Made by a program: the position numbers and the translations under genes
Notes under the pieces: model-generated
What the model saw: the letters and a program-made list of their open reading frames with translations, nothing else
Database searches by the model: none
Told to the model about the DNA's origin: nothing
Origin: JBKPNX01 sp046732855
GTDB lineage: Bacteria > Pseudomonadota > Alphaproteobacteria > Geminicoccales > Geminicoccaceae
DNA: 22,795 bases
Direction of reading: 5' to 3'
NCBI GenBank assembly: GCA_046732855.1
Contig: JBKPNX010000116.1
Span: 1 to 22,795 of the forward strand
Part shown: positions 1 to 7,112 of the stretch, in pieces
How the letters are laid out: every line of letters begins with the position of its first letter
How positions within the stretch are numbered: position 1 is the stretch's first letter

Positions 1-360
1 GCCCTCGCCCCGGCGGTCCCCGATCTCGCGGGCGATGGCCAGGTGCTGCTCGTAATTCTCGATGGCGCGGCGGTAGTCCCCCAGGCTGTAGTAGCAGCTA
101 CCCAAATTGCCGAGGGAACCGCCCTCGCTTTTGCGGTCCCCTATCTCGCGGTCGATGGCGAGGTTCTGCTCGTGATGGTCGATGGCGTGGCGGTAGTCCC
201 CCAGGCTGTCGTAGCAGATGCCCAGGTTGCCGAGTGCAGCGCCTTCGCCCTGGCGGTTCCCTATCTCGCGGGCGATGGCCAGGGACTGATCGTAGTGGTC
301 GATGGCGCGACCGTAGTCCCCCAGGCTGGAGTAGCAGTTGCCCAGGTTGATGAGATGGCT
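1..360 (-). repeat. Tandem 120-bp repeats coding for TPR units
   Basis: Three consecutive units (1-120, 121-240, 241-360) align base for base with exactly 120-bp period. Each contains the shared core coding LGDY.(R/H)AI and LAI.REIG. They code for 40-residue TPRs in the TIR-STAND protein. The window starts in phase with a unit, so more units probably follow outside it. Confidence 0.92.
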
Positions 361-2376
361 CAACGTCAGCTCAGGGTCGGTGAGGCGGCCTCTGAGGCGT
401 TCATGCAGCCCGGCGGCGAGCCGCGCGTGGCCCCACACCTGCAGGTAGTCGAAGTCGATCTCGAGCAGCACTGAGGCTGCGGCGTCATATTCCTGCCCGG
501 CGATCCGCACCTCGAATTCGGCGAGCTGGGGCGCCAGGTCCTCGACGGTCTTCCAGCTCGCGCGGGGGGTACGGATGCTCTGGTAGTACTCTGCGGCCCT
601 ATGCAGCAGGGCGAAGCGGGTGAAGGGGGGCGGCGAGACGTCCCGGTCGGCGGGCGTGCCCGCGGGGATCCGATCCATGGCGTAGCCGCGGTCGACCTGG
701 TGCAGATGGTAGCGCCCGGCCTCGCGCCGGGCGAAGCGCATGTTGACCAGCCGGCGCAGCACCGGGGCGCTGTCGATGCCCGGCACATGGGGCTGGAGCA
801 CGTAGTCCACCGCCGCCTCCGGCACCGGGGCGGCGAGCGCGGCGAGCGCCTGCATCACCTGCTGGGCGAGGGGGTCGAGGCGGCTGAAGGCCTCGCCCAC
901 CAGTGTTTCGACGACATGCTCGGGGAGCAGGCGTCTGGTGTCGGCCAGCACCTCTTCAAGGTTGGTGCTGCGATCGGCGGCGAGGATCGCGGCAAGGGCT
1001 TCGAGCGCCCGCGGGTAGCCCTGGGTGCGCTCACGGGCGGTAGCGAGCAGTTCTTCTGGCGCATCGCGCAGGCCGAGCTTGCCGTCCGGGTCCTGCGCAC
1101 GCAGAATCTCCTCCGCGAACGGCGAGGGCAGCCCCTCGTCGAGCGCGAGCGAGCGCTGGCGCCCGGGCTCGCAGAGCAGCAGGGCACGCGGCTGGACCCG
1201 GGTGGTGATGATCACCTTGATACCGTGCGCCGGCAGCTCCAGCAGCGCCCGCAGGGCCTCCTCCAGCTCATGGTCATGGAGCTTGCCGGTTGCGCTGTCG
1301 ACCACGTCCTCGAAGTTGTCGAGCAGGACCAAGGTGCGACCACTCGGAAACGCCTCCAGGAGGGCCTGCATCCTGGCACGGGCCGGGGCATGGGGGTTCC
1401 GGTAGATAGTGTCGAGAAGCTCCGCGGTTGGCGCCGGCAACAACTTGCAAAGATCGGCGTAGAGGTGGGCAAGGGTGACCTGACGCAGCCCCTTGGGGCT
1501 CAGATACACGATACCATCGACGCTCAAAGGCCCGAGGTCATCGGGCAGGTGGCCCGCCTCCAGGGCCTTGAGCAGGCGGCAGACCATGGCCGTCTTGCCG
1601 ATCCCGCCGCGCCCGACCACGGTCATCATCCGCAGGCCCGGGTCCTTGAGAAAATTCCCCACCTGCTCGGTCTCCACGCGGCGATCCTGGAACCAGGATG
1701 GCGCCGTGGCGGGCGGGGGATTGATGAATTTCGTGACGTGCTTGAGCGCCACCGGCTCGGTGGGCTGGCGCTCGCGCTCCAAGGCGCTCTCAATGCGCGC
1801 CTCGGTCTCCCGAGCGATACCCTCCGGGTCCGCGATGACCTGCTCCTGCGCGGCGATCTCTTCCCGCAGCTCCTTGATCTCCTCCTCAATGCGTACGCGC
1901 TCCGCGTCCTTGGCCCGCGGCAGGTCACGCTCAGCGTCGAGCAGCCGTTCCTTGAGCCCTTGCAGCAGACCTTCGGGCGATGAACGCCAGCGCATGTGCT
2001 CGCGCAGCCGCGCCAGCGCTTGTTTGTCGTCTCGCGTGAAGTCCAAGTACTGGCGTGGCTCCAGTCGCAAGGGCATCACCGCGTCGGGATGAAAGAGCAG
2101 CGGGATGATCGGCTTCTTGTAGCGCAGTGCCCGCGTCCATTCGTGTCTGCATTCGGACTTCGGATGGATGCTGTCGCCGGTCATGAGAAAAAGCACGCCG
2201 GCGCACGTTCGCAGCGCCTCCTCGATCTGCTGGTCCCAATCCGCCCCTGGCTGCAGCTCCTGTTCGTCGAGCCACACCGGGATCGAGGGCTCCGATCCGA
2301 TCAGACGGTTCGCGAGTGTGCGGGCGAGGTCCTGGGCATCGACTCTGGAATAACTGAGGAAAAAGGGATTCTCCAT
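1..2376 (-). CDS. TIR / NB-ARC-like STAND ATPase / TPR protein (NLR-like), 3' end missing
   Basis: The reading frame stays open for 792 codons from ATG 2376 to the window edge, so the C-terminus lies outside. Order of parts: TIR domain, residues 3-115 (start MENPFFLSYS, WLDEQEL at 35-41, SECRHEW at 74-80 with E79 at the position of the catalytic glutamate of NAD-cleaving TIR domains); a charged, probably coiled-coil linker, about 139-200; an NB-ARC/STAND ATPase with P-loop GRGGIGKT (255-262), Walker B LVLLDN (349-354), sensor ITTR (390-393) and GYPRAL (453-458), followed by a winged-helix-like region; then TPRs of exactly 40 residues from about 675. An in-frame TAA upstream and an AGGA about 10 nt before the ATG support the start. 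In the family, the TPRs sense a trigger, the ATPase oligomerises and TIR degrades NAD+. An anti-phage role is inferred. The 257-nt gap to the upstream VWA gene holds no clear promoter, so it could be read from its own promoter or from the operon. Confidence 0.88.
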   Translation of the reverse strand, partial: MENPFFLSYSRVDAQDLARTLANRLIGSEPSIPVWLDEQELQPGADWDQQIEEALRTCAGVLFLMTGDSIHPKSECRHEWTRALRYKKPIIPLLFHPDAVMPLRLEPRQYLDFTRDDKQALARLREHMRWRSSPEGLLQGLKERLLDAERDLPRAKDAERVRIEEEIKELREEIAAQEQVIADPEGIARETEARIESALERERQPTEPVALKHVTKFINPPPATAPSWFQDRRVETEQVGNFLKDPGLRMMTVVGRGGIGKTAMVCRLLKALEAGHLPDDLGPLSVDGIVYLSPKGLRQVTLAHLYADLCKLLPAPTAELLDTIYRNPHAPARARMQALLEAFPSGRTLVLLDNFEDVVDSATGKLHDHELEEALRALLELPAHGIKVIITTRVQPRALLLCEPGRQRSLALDEGLPSPFAEEILRAQDPDGKLGLRDAPEELLATARERTQGYPRALEALAAILAADRSTNLEEVLADTRRLLPEHVVETLVGEAFSRLDPLAQQVMQALAALAAPVPEAAVDYVLQPHVPGIDSAPVLRRLVNMRFARREAGRYHLHQVDRGYAMDRIPAGTPADRDVSPPPFTRFALLHRAAEYYQSIRTPRASWKTVEDLAPQLAEFEVRIAGQEYDAAASVLLEIDFDYLQVWGHARLAAGLHERLRGRLTDPELTLSHLINLGNCYSSLGDYGRAIDHYDQSLAIAREIGNRQGEGAALGNLGICYDSLGDYRHAIDHHEQNLAIDREIGDRKSEGGSLGNLGSCYYSLGDYRRAIENYEQHLAIAREIGDRRGEG

Positions 2377-2633
2377 TTCGACGCATCCTGTGACTGGACG
2401 TTCGTCCCGTTCGAGCCTTTAGCCTCGACAATCGACGCGCAACAGAACTGGTTTGGGCGAAAGCCACCCTGTACTGTCGCGCTAATCTCTATACCACCTC
2501 CATCGAACGACAGGATAGCTCGGAGCCGGATGTCCGCTTCCCGAAGCCAACCCAATTCGGGGTGGGCCCTCTCGCGAGGGGCGTTGGGCAACGCACGAAA
2601 TCCGAGGCAATGGATCGGCGCTGCCGGGGCAGG

Positions 2634-3581
2634 TCAACTGTCGGGTTCGGGCGTCAGCACCGACAGGAGCACGCTTTCCATCATGCTGCCGGTGTGATCG
2701 GTGTAGGTGCCCTTGCCCGCTTCCGCGACCGCGCGGAAGAACGTCATGGGAATGTTCTCGTCGTGCGAGCGGGATGTGGGGGTCGAAACATATAAGGCGG
2801 AAACGGTGCGCTGCTTGTGACCGGCCACGAAATTTCGCACCCGGTAGATCGTCTCGTCGACCAGCGGCAGGTGGACGGAGGCGTCGCCGATCAGGACCAA
2901 GGTCTGCCTGACCTCCGGGCGCAGCCTCATCAGGGTCGCCGCCTCGAGGCCGAGATGGACATCCTCCTCGATGGTCCGACTGCCGATGGTCGAGGCCTGG
3001 AGCCGCTCGAGGAACGCGATCACCCGATCCAGATGCTCGTTCGCCGAGGTCGGCGGCAGGATGGCGACCGGCACCTGACCGGTATCCCGATCGTTGTAGG
3101 CGGCAATGCCGATCCGGATCGACGGCACCATGCGTTCGAGCACCCGGACCACGCTGGCGAGCGATGAGGCGAGGTCGGCGATCACCGGCGTCATGCTGGC
3201 GGTGCTGTCGATCACGAAGACCAGATCGAGCGCATCGACCACCCGCCCCTTGGTATCGGCCGCGGGCTTGGGGGACGGCTTGGGCTGGCTCTGACTGGTG
3301 GCCTCGATCGCCGCGGATTGGGCCGAGATCTGCTGCGCCTCCATCAGGGCAGCGTCGGCCTTGGCGCTCTCCTCGGCGATCCGCTCCTTGATGTCGTCGA
3401 GCTGCGCAGCGTTCTGCTCGTGCGCCACGCGCAATGCGGTGATCGTGTCCTCGAGGTCGAAGCTGTTCTGGTAATAGGGCATCAGTAATGCAACGAGCAG
3501 CACGAAGACGCCGATCGCCGTCGCCAGCGTGTCGAGCGCCGACATGGTCAAGAAGACGACGGACCGGTCGACCCGCTTCAT
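2634..3581 (-). CDS. Membrane-anchored VWA-domain protein (paralogue 1)
   Basis: 315 residues. A short cytoplasmic start leads into one membrane helix (about 14-36) that begins with FLTMSALD; D17 sits where MotB/ExbD/TolR carry their ion-binding aspartate. A predicted coiled coil (41-95) and a Pro/Lys-rich linker (99-110) follow, then a VWA domain from about 117 with MIDAS motif DSTAS (125-129), T198 and the VLIGDA strand (D233). The topology puts the VWA domain outside the cytoplasmic membrane. It is the third gene of an ExbB-like/VWA/VWA set and shares the C-terminal pattern MESVLLS.L with the VWA protein upstream, so the two are probably duplicates. The ATG overlaps the stop of a 20-codon ORF (ATGA). 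VWA domains bind protein ligands through a metal ion; the ligand here is unknown. Confidence 0.87.
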   Translation of the reverse strand: MKRVDRSVVFLTMSALDTLATAIGVFVLLVALLMPYYQNSFDLEDTITALRVAHEQNAAQLDDIKERIAEESAKADAALMEAQQISAQSAAIEATSQSQPKPSPKPAADTKGRVVDALDLVFVIDSTASMTPVIADLASSLASVVRVLERMVPSIRIGIAAYNDRDTGQVPVAILPPTSANEHLDRVIAFLERLQASTIGSRTIEEDVHLGLEAATLMRLRPEVRQTLVLIGDASVHLPLVDETIYRVRNFVAGHKQRTVSALYVSTPTSRSHDENIPMTFFRAVAEAGKGTYTDHTGSMMESVLLSVLTPEPDS

Positions 3582-3640
3582 AGGCGTAGCTCGACGCTGA
3601 GCACTAAGGCCTCGATCGCGTTACTGATGAAGTCGCGCAT
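3578..3640 (-). CDS. Possible 20-residue leader ORF between the two VWA genes
   Basis: In the 71-nt gap between the VWA genes an ATG (3640) opens 20 codons, starting MRDFISNAIEAL, whose TGA overlaps the ATG of the next VWA gene (ATGA). A purine-rich GAGAAG lies 5-6 nt upstream. The arrangement would allow translational coupling to the downstream gene, which has no good ribosome binding site of its own. It is too short to rule out chance, and I recognise no homologue. Confidence 0.3.
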   Translation of the reverse strand: MRDFISNAIEALVLSVELRL

Positions 3641-3652
3641 CGCGCTTCTCGC

Positions 3653-4591
3653 CTAGGCTCCTTTCTCCGGAAGAATCGACAACAGCACGCTCTCCATGAT
3701 CTGCCCCTGATTGACCGAGTATTCGCCGCCGCCGGCTGCTGCGATCTGTTCGAAGAACCTGGCCGAGAAGGGCTCGTCGCCGGCATAGATCGTCGATACC
3801 ACCCGCGGCAATTCCGCCTGGCGCGTGGTCTTCCTGAACTGCGTCGCCAGATCGAACGCGGCCTGGCGATCCCTTGCCAGCGCGTCGCCGATCACGACGA
3901 TCCGGCCCTGGGCATCGGCGCGCCACGGCATCTCGATCGCGACCTTGAGGGCCAGATCGACTGGCTCCGGGTCATCGCCGCCGCCGCTCGCCTCGAGGTC
4001 GCGCACGAAAGCGAGGATCTGCCCGACCTCCGCGCCTTGCATGGGCCGCAGCGGAAAGTCGCGCGTGACATAGCGCTCGCCCCGGTCCTTGTAGGCGACC
4101 ACCCCGATCCTGAGTGAACTCGAGAGCCGGTTCAGGATATTGATGACGCCGATCAGGTTGGCCTGCATGTCGGCGAGCTCGCGGCGCATGCTGCCGGTGG
4201 TATCGAGGACGAAGACGAGGTCGAGGTCGCGGATCGCGAACGGGGTTGGCAGTGGGCTCGGCGCCGGCTTCGCCTGTTCCTTCGGGGAGGGTTGGGCCGC
4301 CGCCTGTGCCTTGGCGGACGCCAGACGGTCCTGCGCGGCCGCGAGCGTGCGCTCGGCCTCGCTGCGCGCGGCCTGGGTTGCGCTCAGCTTCTCGCGGTAG
4401 AGCCGCAGCTCCGCGGCCTGTGCCGACGTCTGCGCTTCAGCCTGCGCGATGTCGCGCTCGACCGACGGCTGCCGCAGGTAGTACGGCAGCAGGACGAAGG
4501 TGATCAGGACGAAGGTCCCGAGAATGCTCGCGAACAGGTCGAGCGTCGACATGCTGAGGAATTCGAACGAGCTGCGCACCGCGCTGCGCAT
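3653..4591 (-). CDS. Membrane-anchored VWA-domain protein (paralogue 2)
   Basis: 312 residues, same plan as the neighbouring VWA protein: FLSMSTLD and a single membrane helix (about 15-37) with D18 in the ion-binding position of MotB/ExbD-type partners, an Ala/Glu-rich coiled coil (44-98), a Pro-rich linker (101-117), and a VWA domain from about 121 with MIDAS motif DTTGS (130-134), the GGGDDPEP loop (203-210) and VVIGDA (D236). The ATG lies 6 nt after the stop of the ExbB-like gene, so the two are almost certainly co-transcribed and translationally coupled. An ATG at codon 14 is a possible alternative start but would cut into the conserved FLSMS segment. Expected role: rotor or partner subunit of an ion-driven membrane complex with a metal-dependent binding head. 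Confidence 0.87.
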   Translation of the reverse strand: MRSAVRSSFEFLSMSTLDLFASILGTFVLITFVLLPYYLRQPSVERDIAQAEAQTSAQAAELRLYREKLSATQAARSEAERTLAAAQDRLASAKAQAAAQPSPKEQAKPAPSPLPTPFAIRDLDLVFVLDTTGSMRRELADMQANLIGVINILNRLSSSLRIGVVAYKDRGERYVTRDFPLRPMQGAEVGQILAFVRDLEASGGGDDPEPVDLALKVAIEMPWRADAQGRIVVIGDALARDRQAAFDLATQFRKTTRQAELPRVVSTIYAGDEPFSARFFEQIAAAGGGEYSVNQGQIMESVLLSILPEKGA

Positions 4592-4597
4592 GGCCGG

Positions 4598-5410
4598 TCA
4601 CTCGTTGAGCAGCCGGTTGATCAGATTGTCGATGCAGTACTGGCCGGCCTTGTTCAGCGCCGCCTCCTCGTAGCGCTGGATGAGATGCTGGGCGAGGACC
4701 AGAATCGCGGCGAGCGACAGCGCGACGAGCGTGGTATCGAACTTGACCGCCAGGATCTGCGTCAGCTCGTGCAGGAGGGTCGGGTCGCGCGGGTTCGCGG
4801 CCCCGGCGAAGCGGAGCGCCTGCGAGATGCCCAGGACGGTGCCGACGAAGCCCAGCGTCGGCAGCACCCAGATCATATAGCGGACCATGCTGTAGCGCAG
4901 GTCGATCTCGTGCTGGAACAGCTCGAGGCTCGCGGTGAGGATCGCGGTCGCTTCGCTGACCGAGCGGTTCGCCTGGAACTGCAGGACGATGCGTTGGATC
5001 AGGCGGGGCAGGAAGTAGGGTCTCGAGGACGCGCGCAGGGCGGCGCGCGCCGAGGCGTGGATGCGTCGCAGCTCCGGCGCCTGGAGGATGGTCATCTCGT
5101 CTTCCGGCAGCAGCCCCAGGCGCAGCTGGGCGCGATCGGCACGCGCGGCCAGCACGCGCACCGCGAGCTCCCCGAGGCAGAAGCCGAAGGCGAGCCATTC
5201 AAAGGTCTGGATGGTGATCGGATAGGTGCTGCGGTGAATGTCGAGCAGCATCACCGCGACCCATTCCGGCGCGAAGGCATAAATCGCCCACATCATCACG
5301 ACGGCGGCGAGGAGACCGGCGCCGACGATCGCGCTATGGACCAGTGCCCCGCTGTCGCCCGGGCGCTCCTCGAGGGACAGCGGCATTCGCTCCTGCTGGA
5401 CCGTGGCCAC
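4598..5410 (-). CDS. MotA/TolQ/ExbB-like proton channel subunit
   Basis: 270 residues from the GTG at 5410. I chose this start because GGAGG (5420-5424) lies 9 nt upstream; the in-frame ATG at 5620 would add 70 residues of low-complexity sequence. Four membrane helices are seen (about 22-45, 63-88, 178-198, 226-244), with about 90 cytoplasmic residues between helices 2 and 3 as in the MotA/ExbB family. Helix 3 carries LPTLGFVGTVLGI and helix 4 KFDTTLVALSLAAIL, matching the conserved GxxGTVxGI and Thr-containing helices that line the ion path in TolQ/ExbB. In the family, a pentamer around two MotB/ExbD-type subunits turns ion flow into motion. It lacks the long cytoplasmic tail typical of ZorA. 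The two downstream VWA proteins are its likely partners. Confidence 0.85.
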   Translation of the reverse strand: MATVQQERMPLSLEERPGDSGALVHSAIVGAGLLAAVVMMWAIYAFAPEWVAVMLLDIHRSTYPITIQTFEWLAFGFCLGELAVRVLAARADRAQLRLGLLPEDEMTILQAPELRRIHASARAALRASSRPYFLPRLIQRIVLQFQANRSVSEATAILTASLELFQHEIDLRYSMVRYMIWVLPTLGFVGTVLGISQALRFAGAANPRDPTLLHELTQILAVKFDTTLVALSLAAILVLAQHLIQRYEEAALNKAGQYCIDNLINRLLNE

Positions 5411-5419
5411 GACAGAAAA

Positions 5420-5424
5420 CCTCC
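5420..5424 (-). promoter_or_regulatory. Ribosome binding site fixing the GTG start of the ExbB-like gene
   Basis: GGAGG on the minus strand, 9 nt before GTG 5410. The next in-frame ATG (5386) has only an AGGAG 3-4 nt away, which is too close. Confidence 0.6.
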
Positions 5425-5890
5425 TCCCGGCGACCTCATCGATCGCCCGTGCCTGGCGCTCCGGCGCCGTCCGGCCGAACGCACACGGACCCCTCGGCGT
5501 CTGGAGCCTTCCAGGCGCAGTCGGACCTATCGTCCGCTTTTTCCGGGTTTTTGGCGACGAAATTCGCGCGAGATCCGACGCCGGCGGCAGACGAAATGGC
5601 GTAAGCGCGATCGACGGCAAGGCTTAGGATCGGCAGGGGTCACCGGACATGCATGGCGCCTTGCCGACGATTGTCCTTCCGCCCGCCATTTGGCCGATCG
5701 GCAGGATTGTGGCGCCGACCGGGAGCGCGCACGACGGCTTGGCGATGTCGGAGGGGCCAGGTCGTCGCCGGCCAGCCGACCCCGCTGCCTGGGCGATCTT
5801 TGCTGCGGGCGGCAGGCCAACCCTGCATACTTTGACCGCTAAGGCCTCGCCTGGCGCCGCTCGCGCCGGGCCGCCATCGGAGATCGCAGC
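5425..5890. other. Divergent intergenic region without a convincing gene
   Basis: This region separates the ExbB-like gene (minus) from the phytochelatin-synthase-like gene (plus) and must hold promoters for both. I see a small hairpin, CGGAC-ctatc-GTCCG (5522-5536), followed by CTTTTT on the plus strand, which resembles a weak terminator or structured leader. GGAG lies 8 nt before the ATG at 5891. The short ORFs here have no recognisable protein features. No clear -35/-10 pair could be assigned. Confidence 0.4.
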
Positions 5891-6649
5891 ATGCGCCGTC
5901 TGATCGCCCCAGTTCTCGTCCTGCTCCTGGCGCTCGGCGCCGGCCCCGCGGCCGCCTTCGAAGGCAAGCCCAAGCTTGGCCCCGACGCCGTCCCGATCAC
6001 CGAGCGGACTGACTATCTGCGCGCGGCGCCGGCGCCGGACTACTGGAAGCTCAGCGCCTTTTATGTGCCGCAGTTCACCTCGAGCGCCTGCTCCGTGGCG
6101 AGCGTGGCCATGGCGGTCAACTTCGCTCGCGGCCTGCCCCCCGCGGCGGAGACGCCGATCGTCACCCAGACCGCGCTGCTCGAGACGGTTGGGGACGAGA
6201 GCTGGGCAGGCAAGGGCGCCGAAGGCGGCGACGGCGTCACCTTCGCGGAGTTCGTCGCGGTCCTCAAGGAGAGCCTGCAGCGCTACGGCATCGATGACTA
6301 TCAGATCAAGGTGATCCGACCCAGTGATGCGAGCGCGGCGAGCCTGGCCGAGGTGCGCCGGGCGCTGGCCGCCAACGAGAGCTCAAAGGACGACCTCATC
6401 CTGATGTACTTCAACCAGGGCGTGCTCACCGGCGACTGGGACGGCCCGCACATCTCGCCGATCGGCGCCTACGACGAGGGCGCCCATCAGGCGCTGATCA
6501 TGGACGTCGACCGCGAGTGGTACGTCCCCTACTGGTCGCCCGACGACCGGCTGCTCGATGCGCTGCTCAGGCCCGCCCCCGCCGAGCACGGGCCGCTCGC
6601 CGGCGAGACCGGCGGCCTGGTCTGGATCAAGCCAGGCCATCAGCCGTGA
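5891..6649 (+). CDS. Exported phytochelatin-synthase-like cysteine peptidase/transpeptidase
   Basis: 252 residues, the length of bacterial one-domain phytochelatin synthases. Residues 1-22 form a signal peptide (MRRLIAP then a Leu/Ala core, AAA before F23), so the mature enzyme should be periplasmic. The catalytic triad of the papain-like fold is visible: C67 in FTSSACSVAS, H187 in PHISPIGAY and D205 in ALIMDVDREWY, followed by VPYWSP, which matches the plant family's PPHW.P block. Family members cleave glycine from glutathione, and the eukaryotic ones go on to polymerise gamma-Glu-Cys; bacterial forms mostly act as glutathione hydrolases. Glutathione or metal stress as the physiological context is an inference. 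It stands alone, with a GGAG 8 nt before the start and a convergent meaB far downstream. Confidence 0.82.
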   Translation: MRRLIAPVLVLLLALGAGPAAAFEGKPKLGPDAVPITERTDYLRAAPAPDYWKLSAFYVPQFTSSACSVASVAMAVNFARGLPPAAETPIVTQTALLETVGDESWAGKGAEGGDGVTFAEFVAVLKESLQRYGIDDYQIKVIRPSDASAASLAEVRRALAANESSKDDLILMYFNQGVLTGDWDGPHISPIGAYDEGAHQALIMDVDREWYVPYWSPDDRLLDALLRPAPAEHGPLAGETGGLVWIKPGHQP

Positions 6650-7112
6650 GCGAAGCCGCTGGGCAGTCGGTCCATTCAAACCCGGGGACCGGGGCGAAGG
6701 ATGCACGGCGGCGACGCACCACGGCTGTCCGCTAAAACAGGAGCGTGGTGGGCTGTGCCGATCGCACCAAAGAGCGCCCAGCGACGCCGCGACGTTGACG
6801 AAGAATTAACCAAACGCCGCCGAATTCATCGTTGCGAGGTCCATGCGACCGTGGGAGTCCCGCGGCCGATCGGCCGGGGACGGCGAACGGATTCCCACGG
6901 TCGCATGGACCATCGCAGCTGGTCAGGGTAATCACGAATGGTTCACAGAACGTCAATCCGACAATCCTGACCAACCGCCCCGAGCGCGTTCTCGGGTTGC
7001 AGCGCATCGTTCCCAACGACCACGGCCAATCTGGACGTCCGCCTCATCGGAGATGATCCCGATCCGGCACTGCAAGGGCTGCATGGGCACCCATATCAAG
7101 GGCAAACGCTTC
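6650..7112. other. Intergenic region between convergent genes, with palindromes
   Basis: 463 nt lie between the 3' ends of the phytochelatin-synthase-like gene and meaB. Besides the long inverted repeat at 6838-6911, it has TGGTCAGG at about 6920-6927 repeated inverted at about 6967-6974, and a hairpin CCCGAG-cgcgtt-CTCGGG (6979-6996) that could end meaB transcription. Several short ORFs overlap here but show neither domains nor consistent ribosome binding sites. Confidence 0.5.
6838..6911. repeat. Long palindromic intergenic element
   Basis: Two 23-nt arms (6838-6860 and 6889-6911) are inverted copies with one mismatch. The 28-nt centre contains a second palindrome, GGCCGATCGGCC. With one bulged base the pairing extends outward to about 6831-6917. 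The size and near-perfect symmetry resemble dispersed palindromic intergenic elements of alphaproteobacteria, or a bidirectional terminator between the convergent genes. I see no second copy in the window, so membership in a repeat family is unproven. Confidence 0.7.

Noticed and set aside
1..360. Short tandem units considered as a CRISPR-like or minisatellite array
   Set aside because: The period is exactly 120 bp and the units translate in one open frame into TPR helices.
601..1983. Long plus-strand ORF (460 codons) opposite the TIR-STAND gene
   Set aside because: It is the GC-rich antisense shadow of a minus-strand frame that shows clear TIR, P-loop and TPR motifs; the plus-strand product has none.
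2301..2591. Minus-strand ORF with ILSFDGGGI, resembling the patatin glycine motif
   Set aside because: Only nine residues match, no Ser-hydrolase motif or Asp follows, and the ORF runs into the TIR coding region in another frame; probably chance.
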